A stretch of DNA of 64,000 bases from Galeruca laticollis (GCA_963921935.1 OY998175.1:208770655-208834654); one strand, 5' to 3'; shown: positions 23,515-37,179, counted from the first letter of the stretch. Made by a program: numbers and translations. Notes: generated by a model not told the origin, from the letters alone.

Positions 23515-26219
23515 GAATTTTACATCCTAGTCTGTTACGTTGAATTTCGAGAATATTTATTATGCTACTTTGTTTTTTAACGCTTATGAGAATGTTACTT
23601 GTTTTGTTGTTGTTTATGAGAATTTACCATATTTTGTTAATTTTTGTTCAAATAAAACTACTTTTGAATCGAGTATATTTAATGTCTGAGGAGTATGCCA
23701 TTATAGGTCCTAGCATGCTCTTATGATGGCATACCGTAATAATTTTTTATATCGTTGCTGTGTGAAAAAAAATGTTTTTATCAAAATTTGAATGACTATC
23801 ATCAATAGCTGTTATATACAGAATATACACAGTCAAAACAGTAAATGTTGCGTTCGCAAATAAGCAAGTTAGAGAGCATTAAAGTTAAGTGTGCCAACAT
23901 AGGCGACCTTCCCCTAGTCCAATCTGTACTTTTTTGTCTCACCACAGCAAAGTAACCACTGTTTAAAACTAAACATGCTTTGCTTACGACGAATAAATTG
24001 CTTCATAAAATAGTGGCCGTAGTAGCGAACCATTTCTTTGTCATTGCTTAGATTCTTATAAAACACAACGAACTTTACGAAATTATTGTTCAGTTCCACT
24101 TTGTAAGATTTGTTCGTTGTAGCTTGTATTTAAGAATTATCATTAAGATGCAGATTGCGTTCTATTTCTATAAATATGTTCTTAGAAAAACACTTCCTAT
24201 CACACTCAAGGGATATATCCTCGTCTTCACTCCAATACAGTTAACCTTGGGGAAAGAAATGGCACCCGGTGAGGAGACATCCAATGAACTTCTTTGGGCA
24301 TTGATTTCAGAAAGTAAAAGAGTGATGGTTGCTTTGTGATGCATACATTGTACTTTGTCATACTAGATTCAAGCTATTCAAAAATCTCCGCAAGATTCTC
24401 ATTTTTTAGGGCTCCTTTTACTCCATTTTTCTTTTCAATTTTTATCGGAAGGGTGAGGTAAACTGAAGGCCGGATATAAGTGATTCCGCTTTGATTCCTA
24501 TTTAATTTCATCACCACTTATACTAACCAGAAACCAATAAGTTTTCTGGTTAGTATTAGGTCCTAGATTGTGTACAGTTTTTTTATTTGAGGGGCCTGGT
24601 TAGTTGTTATCATCTGAACCTGATTCAACGAAATTATAATGAAACTTGATTTTTCGGGGAACATCACATACCAGCACAAGATAACAACATCCGGTGGTGT
24701 GTGAACAATATCAATGTTGCCATCATCAAAGGTATCTAAAAAATGTGTGTCATTCGTCAAAAAAGCAATGCTGCCTGTTTCAAACACTAAATCCCGAAAT
24801 GGGAATCATGACAGGGAACGAGTTAAGAATAATTTTGTGTGTGAAATGTAAAGTAACCTTTGCCTCATTTATATGACTGTAGGATCTGAGGATACCTCGG
24901 ATTGAATAAATTTGCGAATTCTGCAGTTATCCTTATAACCGAGAATCATTAAAATATTTACTCAGTGGGCCTGAGATAAATAGTTCATTATTACTTCTAC
25001 AAGTAACGTTGAACTTATTATTTCAATAATATCAATAACTGACTTATTTTGTTTAATTATTGACAGTTGTTTCCACACAATATAAAAATTTAAATTCCCT
25101 CTTGTGGTAATATTTCGCATTTTTCGAGTTAATTATTTGGCTTCCAACCAAACCAATTTAATAAATGTTTGCCTTAATTGAATAGTCAATTAATTGAGAG
25201 AACAAGTTTAAATGATTTGTATGTGGGTAGAAACGGGCGAGTTAATTACATGATGCATGTTACATTATCAGTTTCGTATCAGTGTCATTTAACAACTGTT
25301 TTTCTTTATATTTGCCACCAATCGTCAGGCAAGTACTTAATCTGATTCACTTCATGTCATTATCATAATCAAAATTTGATTTTTTCGTCACAAAATTGAT
25401 CATAAAGTATAAAAAGAAATTTAATCAAAACGATTCTTATATTTAATGATCCATAAAATGTAGAAGTTAGTTAATATTTTTTTAGTTATTTAATAAAATA
25501 CATTTAAAAACATCGGTATGGTGGCTGTTTAATTTACGACATTATAGATAAAAATCAAGTCACTTTTCAATAGACTGCCCGCCGCGTTCTGCGATATAAA
25601 ATTTCAAGATAAGCCCATTCTACATTTCTTCTACACCTGACACCCTTATTAAAATCTCCATGATTTATGGAAAGAAACTTTTTGTTACTCGATATACAAA
25701 ACGTAAACATGGAAAATGGTAATATATACAGGGTAACCATTACTCAATCCATATTAAACGATGAAGATACTGTCAAGAAAAAAATGTTCTTTTAATTAAT
25801 GAATGCTTTATTGGGGTGTGGGGAGAACGAAAACTCATTAATATTATTAGAAGACATAATTAGTTTGAATTCAGTAGACTCTGGCGCCTTCTGGAGTTAC
25901 AGACTGATGGCTACCAGATGAGACTTTTTACACGTCAACGTAAATAAATTAAATTCAAGTATTTTTAAATAATAAATTGCACATATCTACAGGAATAGTT
26001 ACTTATAGTTTAAAATCCGGCTGCAGAAGTCCTACGTTCATCGAGTATTCAATCAAAATCAAATTTTTATATTCAGTCATGAAAGGGACAAAATATGTTG
26101 GCACGGTTGCCTATTAAAATGTGCCCGCTAGTATTTTTAATTAAATTAATAATAATTGACATTTTTGAAATAAGTTGATGTACTAGTTATTTAATTCAAC
26201 TGCATTCTACTTCAAAGGC
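23515..26219. other. No gene recognised
   Basis: AT-rich DNA. Frames at 24124-24339 and 24563-24787 show no domain. An ATATACAGGGTAACC motif at about 25725 resembles insect MITE or mariner termini, but no partner was found. Confidence 0.3.
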
Positions 26220-26829
26220 ATGCCAGTTGTACATTCTGAACTCACGTTCCAACTACGTCCAGTAGAATTTGACTGTTTAGATGGCAAAATCAGAGAAAGT
26301 GTCAGTACGATGAAGCTCAAGAAATTTAAGAAACAAGAACAAAAGCTACAGAAACTTGAACACACACAACATAGAATTCAACCACGATTTGAAAATCTTT
26401 CAGACACTAATTTTATAGATAGTGAAATCGAATTTTTAAATAAATGTTTAAAGTACAGCATACCACCAAAATTTACGAATAATATTAAACAGATAATGGC
26501 TACAGAGTCAGAAATAGCTTTAAAACCTAATTCAAATAATTTTCTTTATGAGAAACTAAAAATTGCCAATTTAATCAAGAATATTGAACTTTCAAAAGTT
26601 AAAAGTCAAACAAAAAATTACATTACATTTTTAAATTCAATAAAAAATAATGTAGAAGATAATAACCTAACAGTTACAAACAAAATCTGACAAGGGGAAC
26701 GCCACTGTTATATTGACAACTAATGATTATAATTCAAAGATATATAACTTTATAGAATCTAGCGATGTAAAAGTTCTTAGAGCAGACCCAACAAAAAAGT
26801 TTTCTAATAATGTTAGAGATATTGTTAAC
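26220..26829 (+). pseudogene. Penelope-like element, copy 3: N-terminal fragment
   Basis: This plus-strand piece matches the N-terminal region of the copy at 19.1-21.2 kb: FQLRPVEFDCLDGKIRESVS, KLKKFKKQEQKLQKLEHTQH, then PRFENLSDTNF, and YSIPPKFTNNIKQIMATE. About 20 residues between HTQH and PRFENL are deleted. A frame change near 26690 leads to GNATVIL and DPTKKFSNNVRDIVN, where similarity ends abruptly at about 26829, before the RT core. Both ends are internal to the element, so this is a fragment lacking catalytic parts. Confidence 0.8.
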
Positions 26830-28138
26830 GCTACTGATTTTCACTTTTACAATATGACGGTGGTATTGATAACGACTGTAACTTCAGTTGGCTTCAACTT
26901 TCGTCAAACTGACTCTAAGAAGAAACATCGGTCTTAATCAGGAGTAGTAATTTGTAACCCTTCTACCCTGAGTTCAGCATGGATGTAGCCTTCTTCGCCA
27001 AGAGTACAGATTTAAAACACTCAGATTCTGACAAATTTCGATTTTCTTGTGGCTGGTGATTCATTTTGAGAGATACACTAAATAAACTTGAAAAACGCAT
27101 TTGAAGATTCAGCAAAGCATATCTAAACCTAACTAAACTGGAATTAAAATGAAGTGCTGCTATCATGTCTACAATTTGCTTGCCAAAAATGATGAAAACC
27201 ATCAGCTTGTTTGCAGTTTACCGATAAATCTTTACAATCTACCGGATGTACGAATCATATCTTATCACAAAAATCGAAACATTAAAATTATTTATTTAAA
27301 TTAATTTTGGTATTTCCATTTAATTGGCAAAATGCCTTCGTTTGAATAATGAAAATAACTGTTTAACATACCGTTTGTTTTTCGCAATTTTCGTTTTATG
27401 GTATAATTATAAAGACAGTAGTAATGAGGCGTCATTTTTTATATCACGATTTTATTCTAACTGACAACAAGAACCATCATTAAGGTATTTAAATATAACG
27501 TTTTTCATGCATTACAAAGAAGCTAACCAAGATCATTAAGCCAGTTGTGTATACTTAACGATACCCCAAAAATATTATCAGAAAATTTCACATATTATAT
27601 GATCTATTTATGTAAGCGATGAATTTTAACATAATTATCAAAAGCACCTGTTCTTATTTCTCTACTGTTAATATTAAGCTCAACAAATTTTTATCAAGAT
27701 TCATCAAGATTGCCGTCTATTTTCCACTTTAAAGCACTGACTTGAAGAAGGAAAAAAGTCTCGACGCGACGGTTGGTTTTTTAAGTATTTTCGATAGTAA
27801 TTACCATGTAGTTGGACAACCACCCGGAAAGAAGATGAATTGTTTTATAATGATAATTATTTAACATGAAGAAAATCGTAATTTTATTCATTGTGTACAA
27901 AGTTGTTTGCTTTTGGCCATTCTTAACCACTATACTACAACAATTTATTATGTATAATTATATAACAATTATTTTAGTACAAGGGTAACTGAATTTTTGA
28001 GTGTTAGACGATGATGATAACATATCCTAATTGAAACGAAATTTAAATATTTATACCATTCGTAAAGTATGCATATATTTTTCATCTGATTTAATATGTA
28101 GATATCTGTTGAGTATCTATACTTATATTCTATGATTA
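26830..28138. other. No gene recognised
   Basis: No domain found on either strand. AT-rich, with no clear repeat ends. Confidence 0.25.
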
Positions 28139-28334
28139 GTACAGGGATCTCGGAAACTATTAGAGCTAAAGAATCGGTTGAATGGGGAAAAATTTACATT
28201 TCCATATGCCTATTCCTTAATACCTACATTTCCAACAAAAGTGATGGTTTACTTGATATTTGGAAAATTTTCACTAATATTTCCAATATCTTTGTCCCAA
28301 AACTTAAAGATGAAGCTTAGGCCAGTCCTAAGGT

Positions 28335-28712
28335 TGTTGACACTGTTAGTTCTAAAAGAGGGAAGGTTGTCTATAGTTAGTTGCTATGTTGCTATAGTTA
28401 GTTGCTATGTTGATATCTGTACTAGAGGTTTTTCGTTTCTTAATTGTTATAAAATAAAAAAAACAGTTCAAAGTAATAAGAGTTCATTATTTTAACAAAA
28501 AAACTTAACTGATTGTGGGCTCAGTGCGGTCAGAAAAATTAGAATTTGATTTTGAAGCAGCAACTTAAGGACAAGTGTACAAGGTCACGTCAAAACGTGA
28601 AGAAATAAGAAACGCAAACAATTTTAATATAGAATTACTCAATGGAAATAATTATGCGGCCTGGAAGTTCAATGTTAAAATTTTGGTTGAAGAAAAGGGA
28701 ATGTGGAAATTT
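28335..28712 (+). pseudogene. Copia-type LTR retrotransposon 5' piece: LTR end, leader, gag start
   Basis: The segment opens with TGTTGACACTG, which resembles a copia LTR start. It contains a 21 bp unit twice in tandem (28371-28391 and 28392-28412). Near 28515 comes TTGTGGGCTCAGTGCGG, which looks like a leader/primer-binding region. The frame from 28575 encodes NFNIELLNGNNYAAWKFNVK and ILVEEKGMWK, the highly typical start of copia Gag (LNG.NY..WKF......E). Gag stops making sense at about 28712 where the transposase shred begins. The LTR limits are inferred from pattern only. Confidence 0.6.
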
Positions 28713-28721
28713 AAACTTGCT

Positions 28722-28800
28722 TTTACCCATTTCATGGATTGGACTAAATGGACCGATTGAATGGCCACCTCAGTCTCCAGATTTGTCACTTTCTCCATTT
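28722..28800 (+). pseudogene. DDE transposase fragment (same family as elements A and B)
   Basis: A 25-codon piece reads SWIGLNGPIEWPPQSPDLS, which is the family block RWIGRRGPIEWPPRSPDL just upstream of the last catalytic region. It suggests that the 28139-28845 element is a deletion derivative of a transposon of this family. Confidence 0.6.
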
Positions 28801-28845
28801 AACCGATTCTCTAGTTTGCTCTTATAGTTTCCGAGATCCCTGTAC

Positions 28846-30906
28846 TAATTACTCATTAATTATAACTCATCCTTGTTTTTTTCTGTTGAACTATCCAGTG
28901 ATGTATGTTTTACTTTTTAAGTGATGAATTATTTTCGGATATGAAAGAACATACTGGATCAAGTTCAAATGAAAACGACATCTGCTCTATATGTGAATCG
29001 TTATTTTTTTAAAACGTAGAATCTCCCAGTGTTAAATCACGTGTTACGACTTCATTTTTGGAATTGTAGTGGAAATCCAAGGAAATGTTTTGTAAAACGG
29101 CAAAGCTTGTCAACGGCACCTTATTTTGTGAGATCGTGATGAGTCAAAAAGATTGTTTTGTCTGTTTGAATTATTAGAAAAAAACTTTCTTCAGTTAGTT
29201 AATATTCATAACCAAATGTTTCTGTGTTACTGAGATATTGTCCAGTGCTAACAAACAATGTCTTTTATGAAATTAGACAATTTAAATCATTTATGAAAAT
29301 AATACAGTATCAAACTTTTGTCAAAACTACCAATTTTATATTTTATGTCAATTGAGTTTCCATTGTTTTAATATTCACACTTCTTGTCAGTACACGAGAT
29401 TAATTACTCATAATTAATCTGCACAACTTTAGTCGGAGTGCAAATTTAATAGATGCCTGCTGTATTCTGTAAACAGATAACCCATGACTCTACATTTCAA
29501 AATTAAGAAAGTATATTGAAAGTAACCGCTAGAGAATGTAATCGCATACGGAATAAAAAGTAAATTCAAAAACTGAAACCCGACTAATGAAAAAGGTATG
29601 AATCAAGAAAATATTCTCATCTTTGATAGTTATGAACAAACTGTTCAATATTTATCGGCTATTAAGTAAACAGCTTACCCCTAATATATTATGATTTATT
29701 TGATACATACTCATACTTATGTTGCAGTCTACTTCGTTATTCCAAATAAAACACCCAGTATATTTTTAACTTTTTGAATTGCAACTTATTATGACATAGT
29801 AATATACTTTAGTCTCATGGCGAGATAATAATAATTTTATTACGGAAATTCCCGTTTGAACGTTATTTATAAACTAAAAATTTGATGATAAATTATAATT
29901 ATCCAATTTCCACCATCTACATCGGTCACTGTTAGGTAACTCAATAATATCCCAGAAAAACGTGTTTAATTTTTTATACAGGGTGAAGAATAATTAACGT
30001 AAATTTGGGATAATGAATATAGTAATAACTGTGTTTTTTTAAATGGCAAACATATTTTTTTGTCGCCTCAATTCTATATTAGATTTCAACCATATATTAG
30101 ATTTCAACCATATATTAGATTTCAACCATATATTTTCAACATTTCCCTATGCCTGAATGTAATGGTTTTCGAGATTTTTTTGTCTTTATTATTCAATAGA
30201 AAATAATTATTATTTGTATATTAATAGTCATTTTTCCACGCCCTATCTTCAAAGTACCTTTTATTTTACCGCTTTGTTGCGCTTAAGACGGATGTTTATT
30301 GTTACTCTGTACCATGATATTTCACAGTTCAATTTTCTTCACAAAGTGTTTCAGACCAGAAAAAATTAATATCTCGCAAGCTTATTAATTGTTTTCACTA
30401 AAATAATTTCATTTGAGATATGAAATAGTGTACATACTCGTATACTTAATTTCGTCAACATTAAATTATTTTCACGACAAAGAAAAACAACACAGAAAAA
30501 GAAGATTTAAGCATGTGTCTGAAGAATTGTGGACTTTTTTAGTATCTACAATTATTCCACTGGATATTTATTCGTACGACTTTACCTTTCACTGTAAATA
30601 GCAGGAATACCATTTTTCATTCCTTTCCAACCGCATACATCAACCCTTAACCCACCATATTTTTCAGGGTTATCATAAACCTCTTTATCATTCTCACTAA
30701 TAAAAGTTCAGGTAACAGTTTTTCATTTTTTTTACTAAATTAATTATTCCGATCGTTCTAGGTAGTTAAAGCTACATAAACTAAATACAAGCAAATTCAG
30801 AACCTCTAACATCTACGTAAAAACGTCAGATTTAACATAATTTAGTAATATTTTGACGTTATCGTAAAAAATTGTGTTTTTCTCTTGTACAACACTCATA
30901 TTTATA
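28846..30906. other. No gene recognised
   Basis: AT-rich DNA. It contains the short tandem array at 30081-30134 and a TATACAGGGTGAAG motif near 29977 that resembles the terminus at 30907, without a partner. Confidence 0.3.
30081..30134. repeat. 18 bp tandem repeat, three copies
   Basis: The unit AGATTTCAACCATATATT is repeated three times without change, followed by a partial start of a fourth-like copy (TTCAAC). Confidence 0.9.
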
Positions 30907-31682
30907 CAGGGTGGTTCATTAACAATTGTCCATATAGTAACTGGAGAAACCTTAGCACAAAATATGAATATTCGAGAACACTTCAGTAAAGAATTCCTTC
31001 TTACTGAGATCTAGGGTGTTATATCATGAATATTTTAAATGATTGTAGTCCATTGTTTTCACACCTTCCACTTTTTATATATTGGGATACTGCAATTAGT
31101 GGTATAATATAATTTTCCTCTATCACTAGAGGTATGCGGTAGGGATAAATACTTCTTTTTCCCCCTACAATCTACGCCACAATCGTAAAAATGATTTCAG
31201 CATGTTTTTTCGATACTCCGTTACTTTCTACGTAAGTATTAACTTCCTGTCTCTATGCGATACAATACAAAGTTATTCGAGATTAAATGGAATGTTTATA
31301 ATACCTAATTTTATTTTATCTATTATTTCGCACTAGTTAACACTATTTTGCTAATTTGGTTATGAACTTTATAAGTTTTAGTTGATTCCATCTCAAATGA
31401 TCTTTTCATATTGATGTTTATCAAATTTTCACTCTAAGATGATATACATTAAAAACTATTATTTTTATTCTATCCTACTGGACGCCTCTGGTTATAGCGG
31501 AAATATAGTATTACTAAATGCATATGTCAATTGTTTGCCAAGTACGCACAAAAATATTGGAAGGTGTCAAAACAACGGAATTAAATCGTTTTATAATATT
31601 TATAATAAAACTTTCTGGGTATCGGTAAGGAGATATAGGTACCTCCAGTTACCATATGGACAATTCTAAATGGAACACCCCA
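30907..31682. mobile_element. Mariner-type MITE with CAGGGTG ends
   Basis: Left: CAGGGTGGTTCATTAACAAT then TGTCCATATAGTAACTGGAG. Right, complemented: TGGGGTGTTCCATTTAGAAT then TGTCCATATGGTAACTGGAG. TA lies at both outer edges (30905-30906, 31683-31684). The inverted similarity is about 48 bp. The interior (776 bp total) shows no transposase. The internal frame 31439-31669 has no domain. Confidence 0.7.
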
Positions 31683-34600
31683 TAAAAAGCATATACAGAT
31701 GCTACATAATTTGTTAAAAGTATCTCGTGCTCGTAAGGAAAATTAAAATTCTGTTTCACTTTATCACTATAGAAATTAAATACCTTGTTGTTAAACCTTT
31801 TGAACTGAAATGATGAAATTGTTGGAGATCTCCGTAAAGAGATTTGAAACTATCCGATGTGTTATTCATTTGGTAAAAAATTCAACCAATTTTGTCAAAT
31901 TCTATTGAAATAAACGGGTTATAATCTTTTTTATTCAAAATAATTTAGAATTTATTGATGATAACAAAAGAGGTATTGTTGATATTCCATAATACATAAT
32001 ACTTTAATTTAAATCCAATTTTCAGTAATTTCTCTATCAACGATTATCGGTTCTTCAGATACAGCCAGCCGTCCTATCTTAGTTGTAGACTCGATGTGGA
32101 AAAGTTTTTAAGAAGTAAAATATTTTGTTTTCCATTGGATATTATTGGATATTTTATCAATGTATTTAATTCTGACCAGCTTTGTAATAGCAGATTTTAT
32201 ATGGTACTTTAATCTTCCACAAAAATAACACTTTTTCAAAAACATTGTGGATGTGTTATATGATGGCTTTTGTTTAGCTTGAAAACAATGTAAAAATATT
32301 TCAGAAAAATTGACTCATTTTCTAAAAGTGATAATATAAACATTATTTGTTATCACACACTATCATATAAATTAAACTTTGTAAAAATACTTACAATCTG
32401 AAACCCGATTTAAAGCCAAATTTAATATTCTCTTAAATCGAAATGTCATCGTGGACATTCTCACACAATACAGATAACATTATACAATAATTGTTTCTAA
32501 CCACGTGCCTTGTACAGTACATGCTTGTACTCCACTGGAGCCCGAAATAACTGCTATATATACTGAAAAGATATCGCGCTGTTTTATGCAAAGAGGCGTC
32601 CATTTTTTGGGACTTTGGTATGTTATATTCACCCTATTAAACTTACGAGCTGAACTAAATTTATGTTGCGCACACACTACTACATGTGTGGATATGTATA
32701 ATTGGAAAAATTTATTTAAATTCACAATAATATATAATAATAAAATTCCAATTTGTTTCGTATTAAATATTGAATTTGTTTGAATTAAAAACAAACAATG
32801 AATTTTTTGCAGCAAGATAAGTTACATATCAGCATAATATTTAATTTGACGATCTACGTCGACGAAGTCGCGGGTACAAGCTAATGAGTCTACATATTTG
32901 TACTACTTCCCTTATGTTCGGCGGGGTAACATTCATTGCAGCGTCTGATTCGTTTTTCATATTAAGCTTTCTGGTAATTTTAATTCAGTATAATAATTAA
33001 AATACTAGCTATCAGCTGTATTGTAATCGTGGGAACTTGCCCTGCGACGGCCTATCTGGGATTTGTTGATTATCAATACTTATTATTGACTAGTGAATAT
33101 TGAACGTCATCATGTTTAGGAAGCTCCACACGTAAAGTGTAAACATTATCAATTATCAAACAGCCGTGGACAAATCCTATTATGATATGACAATTTAATT
33201 ACTGCCAAAATTGTCAGAATAATTTGAAGTTATATTCAACGTTTCCAAATGAAAGTTACTATTTCTGTAGTCGCTAATATTTGCTCAAGTGCAATAGTCG
33301 CTATTAATTATTTCCGATTGGTTTGTTTTAAAATTTTTGAAATTGCATTGGTCAATGGAATGTTCTATTAATAGTCAATTTATCAAAGCCCTCGAGCGGA
33401 AGCTCTCGATTTTTAATTGGATTAGTATTCCCAAAATTATGTCGAATCAACAAAAACAGAAGAGTGTTTATCAAGATGATGCTATAATTTGGATGCTAAC
33501 CTTCAGAAATTAATAATTTATTCTTAGTATTTCCCATTTTAACAATCAGTGTAGCTAAGCATGATAAGTTTTTAGCTCTTAACATATACTGGGGCTGAAC
33601 AAGTATAATGTTTGTTATTGTATTTATAAACAAATTGAATTTTTGTTGTGTATGAACACTTAAAATTCTCATAATTTCAGGACGCCAACTTAAAATGCTG
33701 GCATGAAAATTATATGAAAAAAACGAAAAACGCGTGAAAGAATTTTGATGTTTACATCGTAAGTGTACAAGAAATAAAAGCTAGAATTGGAAAAAAAATC
33801 TAGCTCAGTTAGGACGCAAACTAGATATATTTAGTAAATAATTTTTGGTATCGTGTATGTATGAATGTTTACTGGGGTGACCATCACTGGGGTAACAATC
33901 ACTGGGACATAAGAGATCTATTAAGCCTCCTTTTTTCTACTTAGTTCCTGAGGAAAGTCTGAGAAACTAGAGTATTTCCTCGAAAATTTTTAGGATATCC
34001 GGAGGCTTCAGCTTAGGTAATTGTCCCTCTTCTTTGGTATCGTCTGTCTCTATATGTAATTAACGTAATATTTGGTTATATACATTCAGTCTATCTTGCC
34101 ATAAAATTAAAGCCGGAAAATATAATCTATAAACATAAGGAAAAAAAAACAAAATCTATATGCCAAATTGAATCTAAATAGGAACAAAAAGCCAATGAAA
34201 TAAACGTCGTGATTACTCAGACATTTTTAAATTCAAGAAGAACTTATGTATTTAATCAGTAAAATTATAAACCGAAAAAGTAGATTATTAATTTCATACT
34301 TTCTATTTACAATATAATAAAAATTGTTATAGCCTCAAGTCAATAAGATCTACAATGTAATTGAAACCTTTTCAATATTTTTATTAAAATGACTTTCAAG
34401 ATTCAAAATGACAGAGTTATGTTATCTAAATGAATTAAAGTAATTATAATTTGCACTCATATCTAAAACAAAAAACAGCCAACTCCAAAGCTCCCGTTAC
34501 CGAATCGTTTAAAATGTCAAATTACTTGAGAGCCCTTGCATGGTATACGCATCTCATTCCTAAATATATATTTAAAAATAGACTCGTAGCTTTGATTTTC

Positions 34601-34928
34601 TTGAATAATACTTTAACTGTAACAAGAAATAACCGATGATGTAATTCTTTACCAATTTAGTAGAATAATACTAGAAGGAGCTCACTCTGACCGCTACAGT
34701 GATGGGGTACTCAACTGCAGTGGTGCCAAAGTTATCGGATCCTACTTAAACCTAGAAATATAACATAAAATGTATATCAAGTTTTCAACATATCGCCATC
34801 TAGAAATATACACGCGCACTACAAAAATATACAAATTCACGAAAACGGCCAAAATTAGCTCCTTCTAAAAACTATGCCAAATCAATCTAGACATAAATAT
34901 AAGGTAGCTGATGCTTTTTTTAGGACTT
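31683..34928. other. No gene recognised
   Basis: Long AT-rich stretch. A GTCGACGAAGTCGCGGGTAC motif at about 32858 looks like the 3' tip of a common insect retroposon but stands alone. Overlapping frames near 32480-32815 show no domain. A repeated ACTGGGGT motif occurs at 33872-33900. Confidence 0.3.
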
Positions 34929-34965
34929 GGTAAACTGGGCTCCGTATATCGGAGCCCATTTTACC
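34929..34965. repeat. 37 bp near-perfect hairpin
   Basis: GGTAAACTGGGCTCCG and CGGAGCCCATTTTACC pair around a TATAT loop. The GGGCTCC/GGAGCCC core recurs nearby (GGAGCCCACC at 35001), suggesting a small mobile hairpin rather than a regulatory site. Confidence 0.7.
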
Positions 34966-35024
34966 GCGGAGCTCACTTATACCTCAGATTTAACATGGGA
35001 GGAGCCCACCTTGTATGTTAACTA

Positions 35025-35053
35025 AATATATATATATATATATATATATACAC

Positions 35054-35091
<38 letters not shown>
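35025..35091. repeat. (TA)n microsatellite
   Basis: Alternating TA with one CACG interruption at about 35051. It abuts the truncated 5' edge of the next Penelope-like copy. Confidence 0.95.
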
Positions 35092-35094
<3 letters not shown>

Positions 35095-35760
35095 CAGATG
35101 TTCAGAATGTAATGATGCCTATTTGGCTATTTGGGTCAGACCCTTAGAAATTTTGAAATCCGATACAGTAAACACTTACGAGCATACAGAATAAAACAAC
35201 CAGATAAATCCAATTACGCAAAACATCTACTTGACACCTATCATTCATTGACACCTAACACAGAACTAGAAGTACTACATATTTGTGATAAGAAACAAGA
35301 AATGGATTTCCTTGTAGAGTTGGAAATTAGAAGACACTCAAGAAACCCACAATATGAAGTCGTCAATGAACAGATAAATCTAGGGAGTTCCCCACTATTA
35401 AACTATCTTCATTTCCTGGTTTCTTATATCATTGCACAGTTATACTGATCTTAATTGGAAAAATGATATTCAGGATATCACCATAGGGCTAATAATATCT
35501 AAGCTTCATTATTTGTAATATCAAATATTCTTCTTTTTTCTATTGACCTAGATTAAGTCAATGACAAGGTAGATCACTTCTTGGTCTAGCCAAAAATAAC
35601 TACTAAACATCAGGTAGGCATCAAATGAAATGTAACTTCTGTCATTCTGACGATGGTATTCAGTTATCGAAACAATTGTCCATTTTTTAGAATTTTCAAA
35701 TTTTTTCATTATATTGTGGAATTAGCTAGAAACATTGAGTTTCATTCAAAACACTCATTT
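35092..35760 (+). pseudogene. Penelope-like element, copy 4: GIY-YIG end plus 3' UTR
   Basis: It begins inside the endonuclease domain (CSECNDAYLAIWVRPLRNFE across a frame change near 35130) and continues RYSKHLRAYRIKQPDKSNYA, KHLLDTYHSLTPNTELEVLH and ELEIRRHSRNPQYEVVNEQI. The frame runs past the normal end to 35448 because the terminal codons changed. The following 300 bp match the 3' untranslated parts of the copies at 18.8 and 58.2 kb. The copy is severely 5'-truncated at the TA microsatellite, as is common for this class. Confidence 0.82.
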
Positions 35761-37179
35761 TTTCAATGTTTCACTCTTATCTTTATGTCTTCCCAATTAA
35801 GGTTCCAATTTGTTTTCATACAGTTTACCATTTCTACAAGAACGAATTTAAAGAAAATAACATTCTCGAAAGATTTTTTTCAGCTTAAACTCCCTTTTCT
35901 GGGCCTAAAGCAATATATTTATATTTTACAACTAATTTTTTATTTGCTGTTGGTTTTTCAAGATTTTCTTCAGCTTCCTTATTTTAACCGGATGCAGCAT
36001 TCTCTTTTCTCCGTGCTTCAACACATTTCCTCTAAGTATTCCAGATTTTAGCCAACTATACCTTTTCTTCCAAATATTTACCCTTTATACGCACTAGTTA
36101 TTTCATTCTTCCTGTACATTTTTCTTCGACCTGTCCCTTTTCTTTTTACCTATAATCCAAACCAATTAAACCTTTTCCTCTCTGTTTTTTAATCCTGTCC
36201 GGCTTCTCAATTTCTTTTATTCTAGGCACCATTTCTTCCTCCATCTTACTCGTGTACTTCATTTCTATAGTTTAAATCGTAACAGTAACAATTCTTCTTC
36301 ATTCTGTTGATTATAATACATCACCTCGTGCAGTTTATTCATCCCTTCGAGAAACCTAATACATGTTTGATAAACGAAAACGAATCTGTAAATTAAGATT
36401 AAGTTGTCGATGTGAGTGTAAGACAGAAGGTATTCGGTGGCTTTTGCAGGTAGAAAGGGCATGTTAATCGATTTTTAAAGTGTTCGATGGCTAATATTGA
36501 TTAGGTGGATACCGAAAAAACAACGTTTTACATCGTTCCAGTTCTGATACATTCGTCCAAACATGGGCGGGTATACTATAGATTTCGTCGTTGGTAAAAT
36601 ATTCACACAAAATAATAAAAGTTATTTGTCTAAGAATATTGAGTTTATGGTAAATTTTTCGTAATTTTATTTGAAAAGTGAGTTGTAAATAGCAAAAAAT
36701 AATGGTATCATTAAATATAAGCAATCATGTCAGAAATTGCATTCAGTAATGATTTATGGGTATATGTGAACAAGAATTCACCGTTTTTGCATACTTGACG
36801 TAATTGAAAAGGCTTCCTGAAATCTGTTATAGTTAGTTATTCAGATTATATAGAGCCGATACCGCCTTCTTTGCGGAAACAAAAAGTAGAATATAAATAT
36901 GTCAAAGTAAAGTCACATTCTTTAGTGTCACAAATGTAAATCTGGAATATTTTATTTTAGACAAAATAGAGTTTGTCCTAGGTTGGCAAAACTTCAAGAC
37001 GTTGTCAAATCCACTGGTAAAATTCCCCAGTTTGTTTTGACGTTTATTGATATTCGATCATCGTCTAATATTTACAAGTTTTATTGGTACTTTTAAATTC
37101 ATTGCTTCTTTAAGATTAAAAAAAACAGTTATTTTCATAACTAATTATTTAGGCAAATCTGCAGTGTGTGGTTAATAAA
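35761..37179. other. No gene recognised
   Basis: No recognisable domain. Pyrimidine-rich at 35860-36260 on the plus strand. Confidence 0.25.

Larger units (their letters stand above)
28139..28845. mobile_element. Mariner-type non-autonomous element with copia insert
   Basis: The termini GTACAGGGATCTCGGAAACT and the matching complement at the right end are identical for at least 20 bp, and similarity runs over 40 bp to GAATCGGTT. TA flanks both sides (28137-28138, 28846-28847), giving the palindromic TTAGTACAGGG / CCCTGTACTAA junctions of a Tc1/mariner insertion. Inside are a copia LTR/gag piece (28335 to about 28712) and a transposase shred (28722-28800). Length 707 bp. Confidence 0.8.

Noticed and set aside
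27735..27775. CTTGAAGAAGG...TCTCGACGCGACGG segment with hammerhead-like look
   Set aside because: No GAAA in the required position and no stem II; chance similarity or a heavily decayed relic.
30081..30134. Three tandem units considered as a CRISPR-like array
   Set aside because: Units are directly adjacent with no spacers, and the genome is eukaryotic.
32480..32815. Overlapping frames of about 110 and 92 codons on both strands
   Set aside because: No recognisable domain, low-complexity hydrophobic content, and antiparallel overlap typical of chance open frames.
32856..32884. GTCGACGAAGTCGCGGGTAC motif like the 3' tip of an insect retroposon
   Set aside because: Only one short motif without upstream coding or terminal repeat; not enough to call an element.
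36265..36724. Minus-strand frames of 65 and 77 codons
   Set aside because: No family resemblance, no splice context, typical AT-rich noise.
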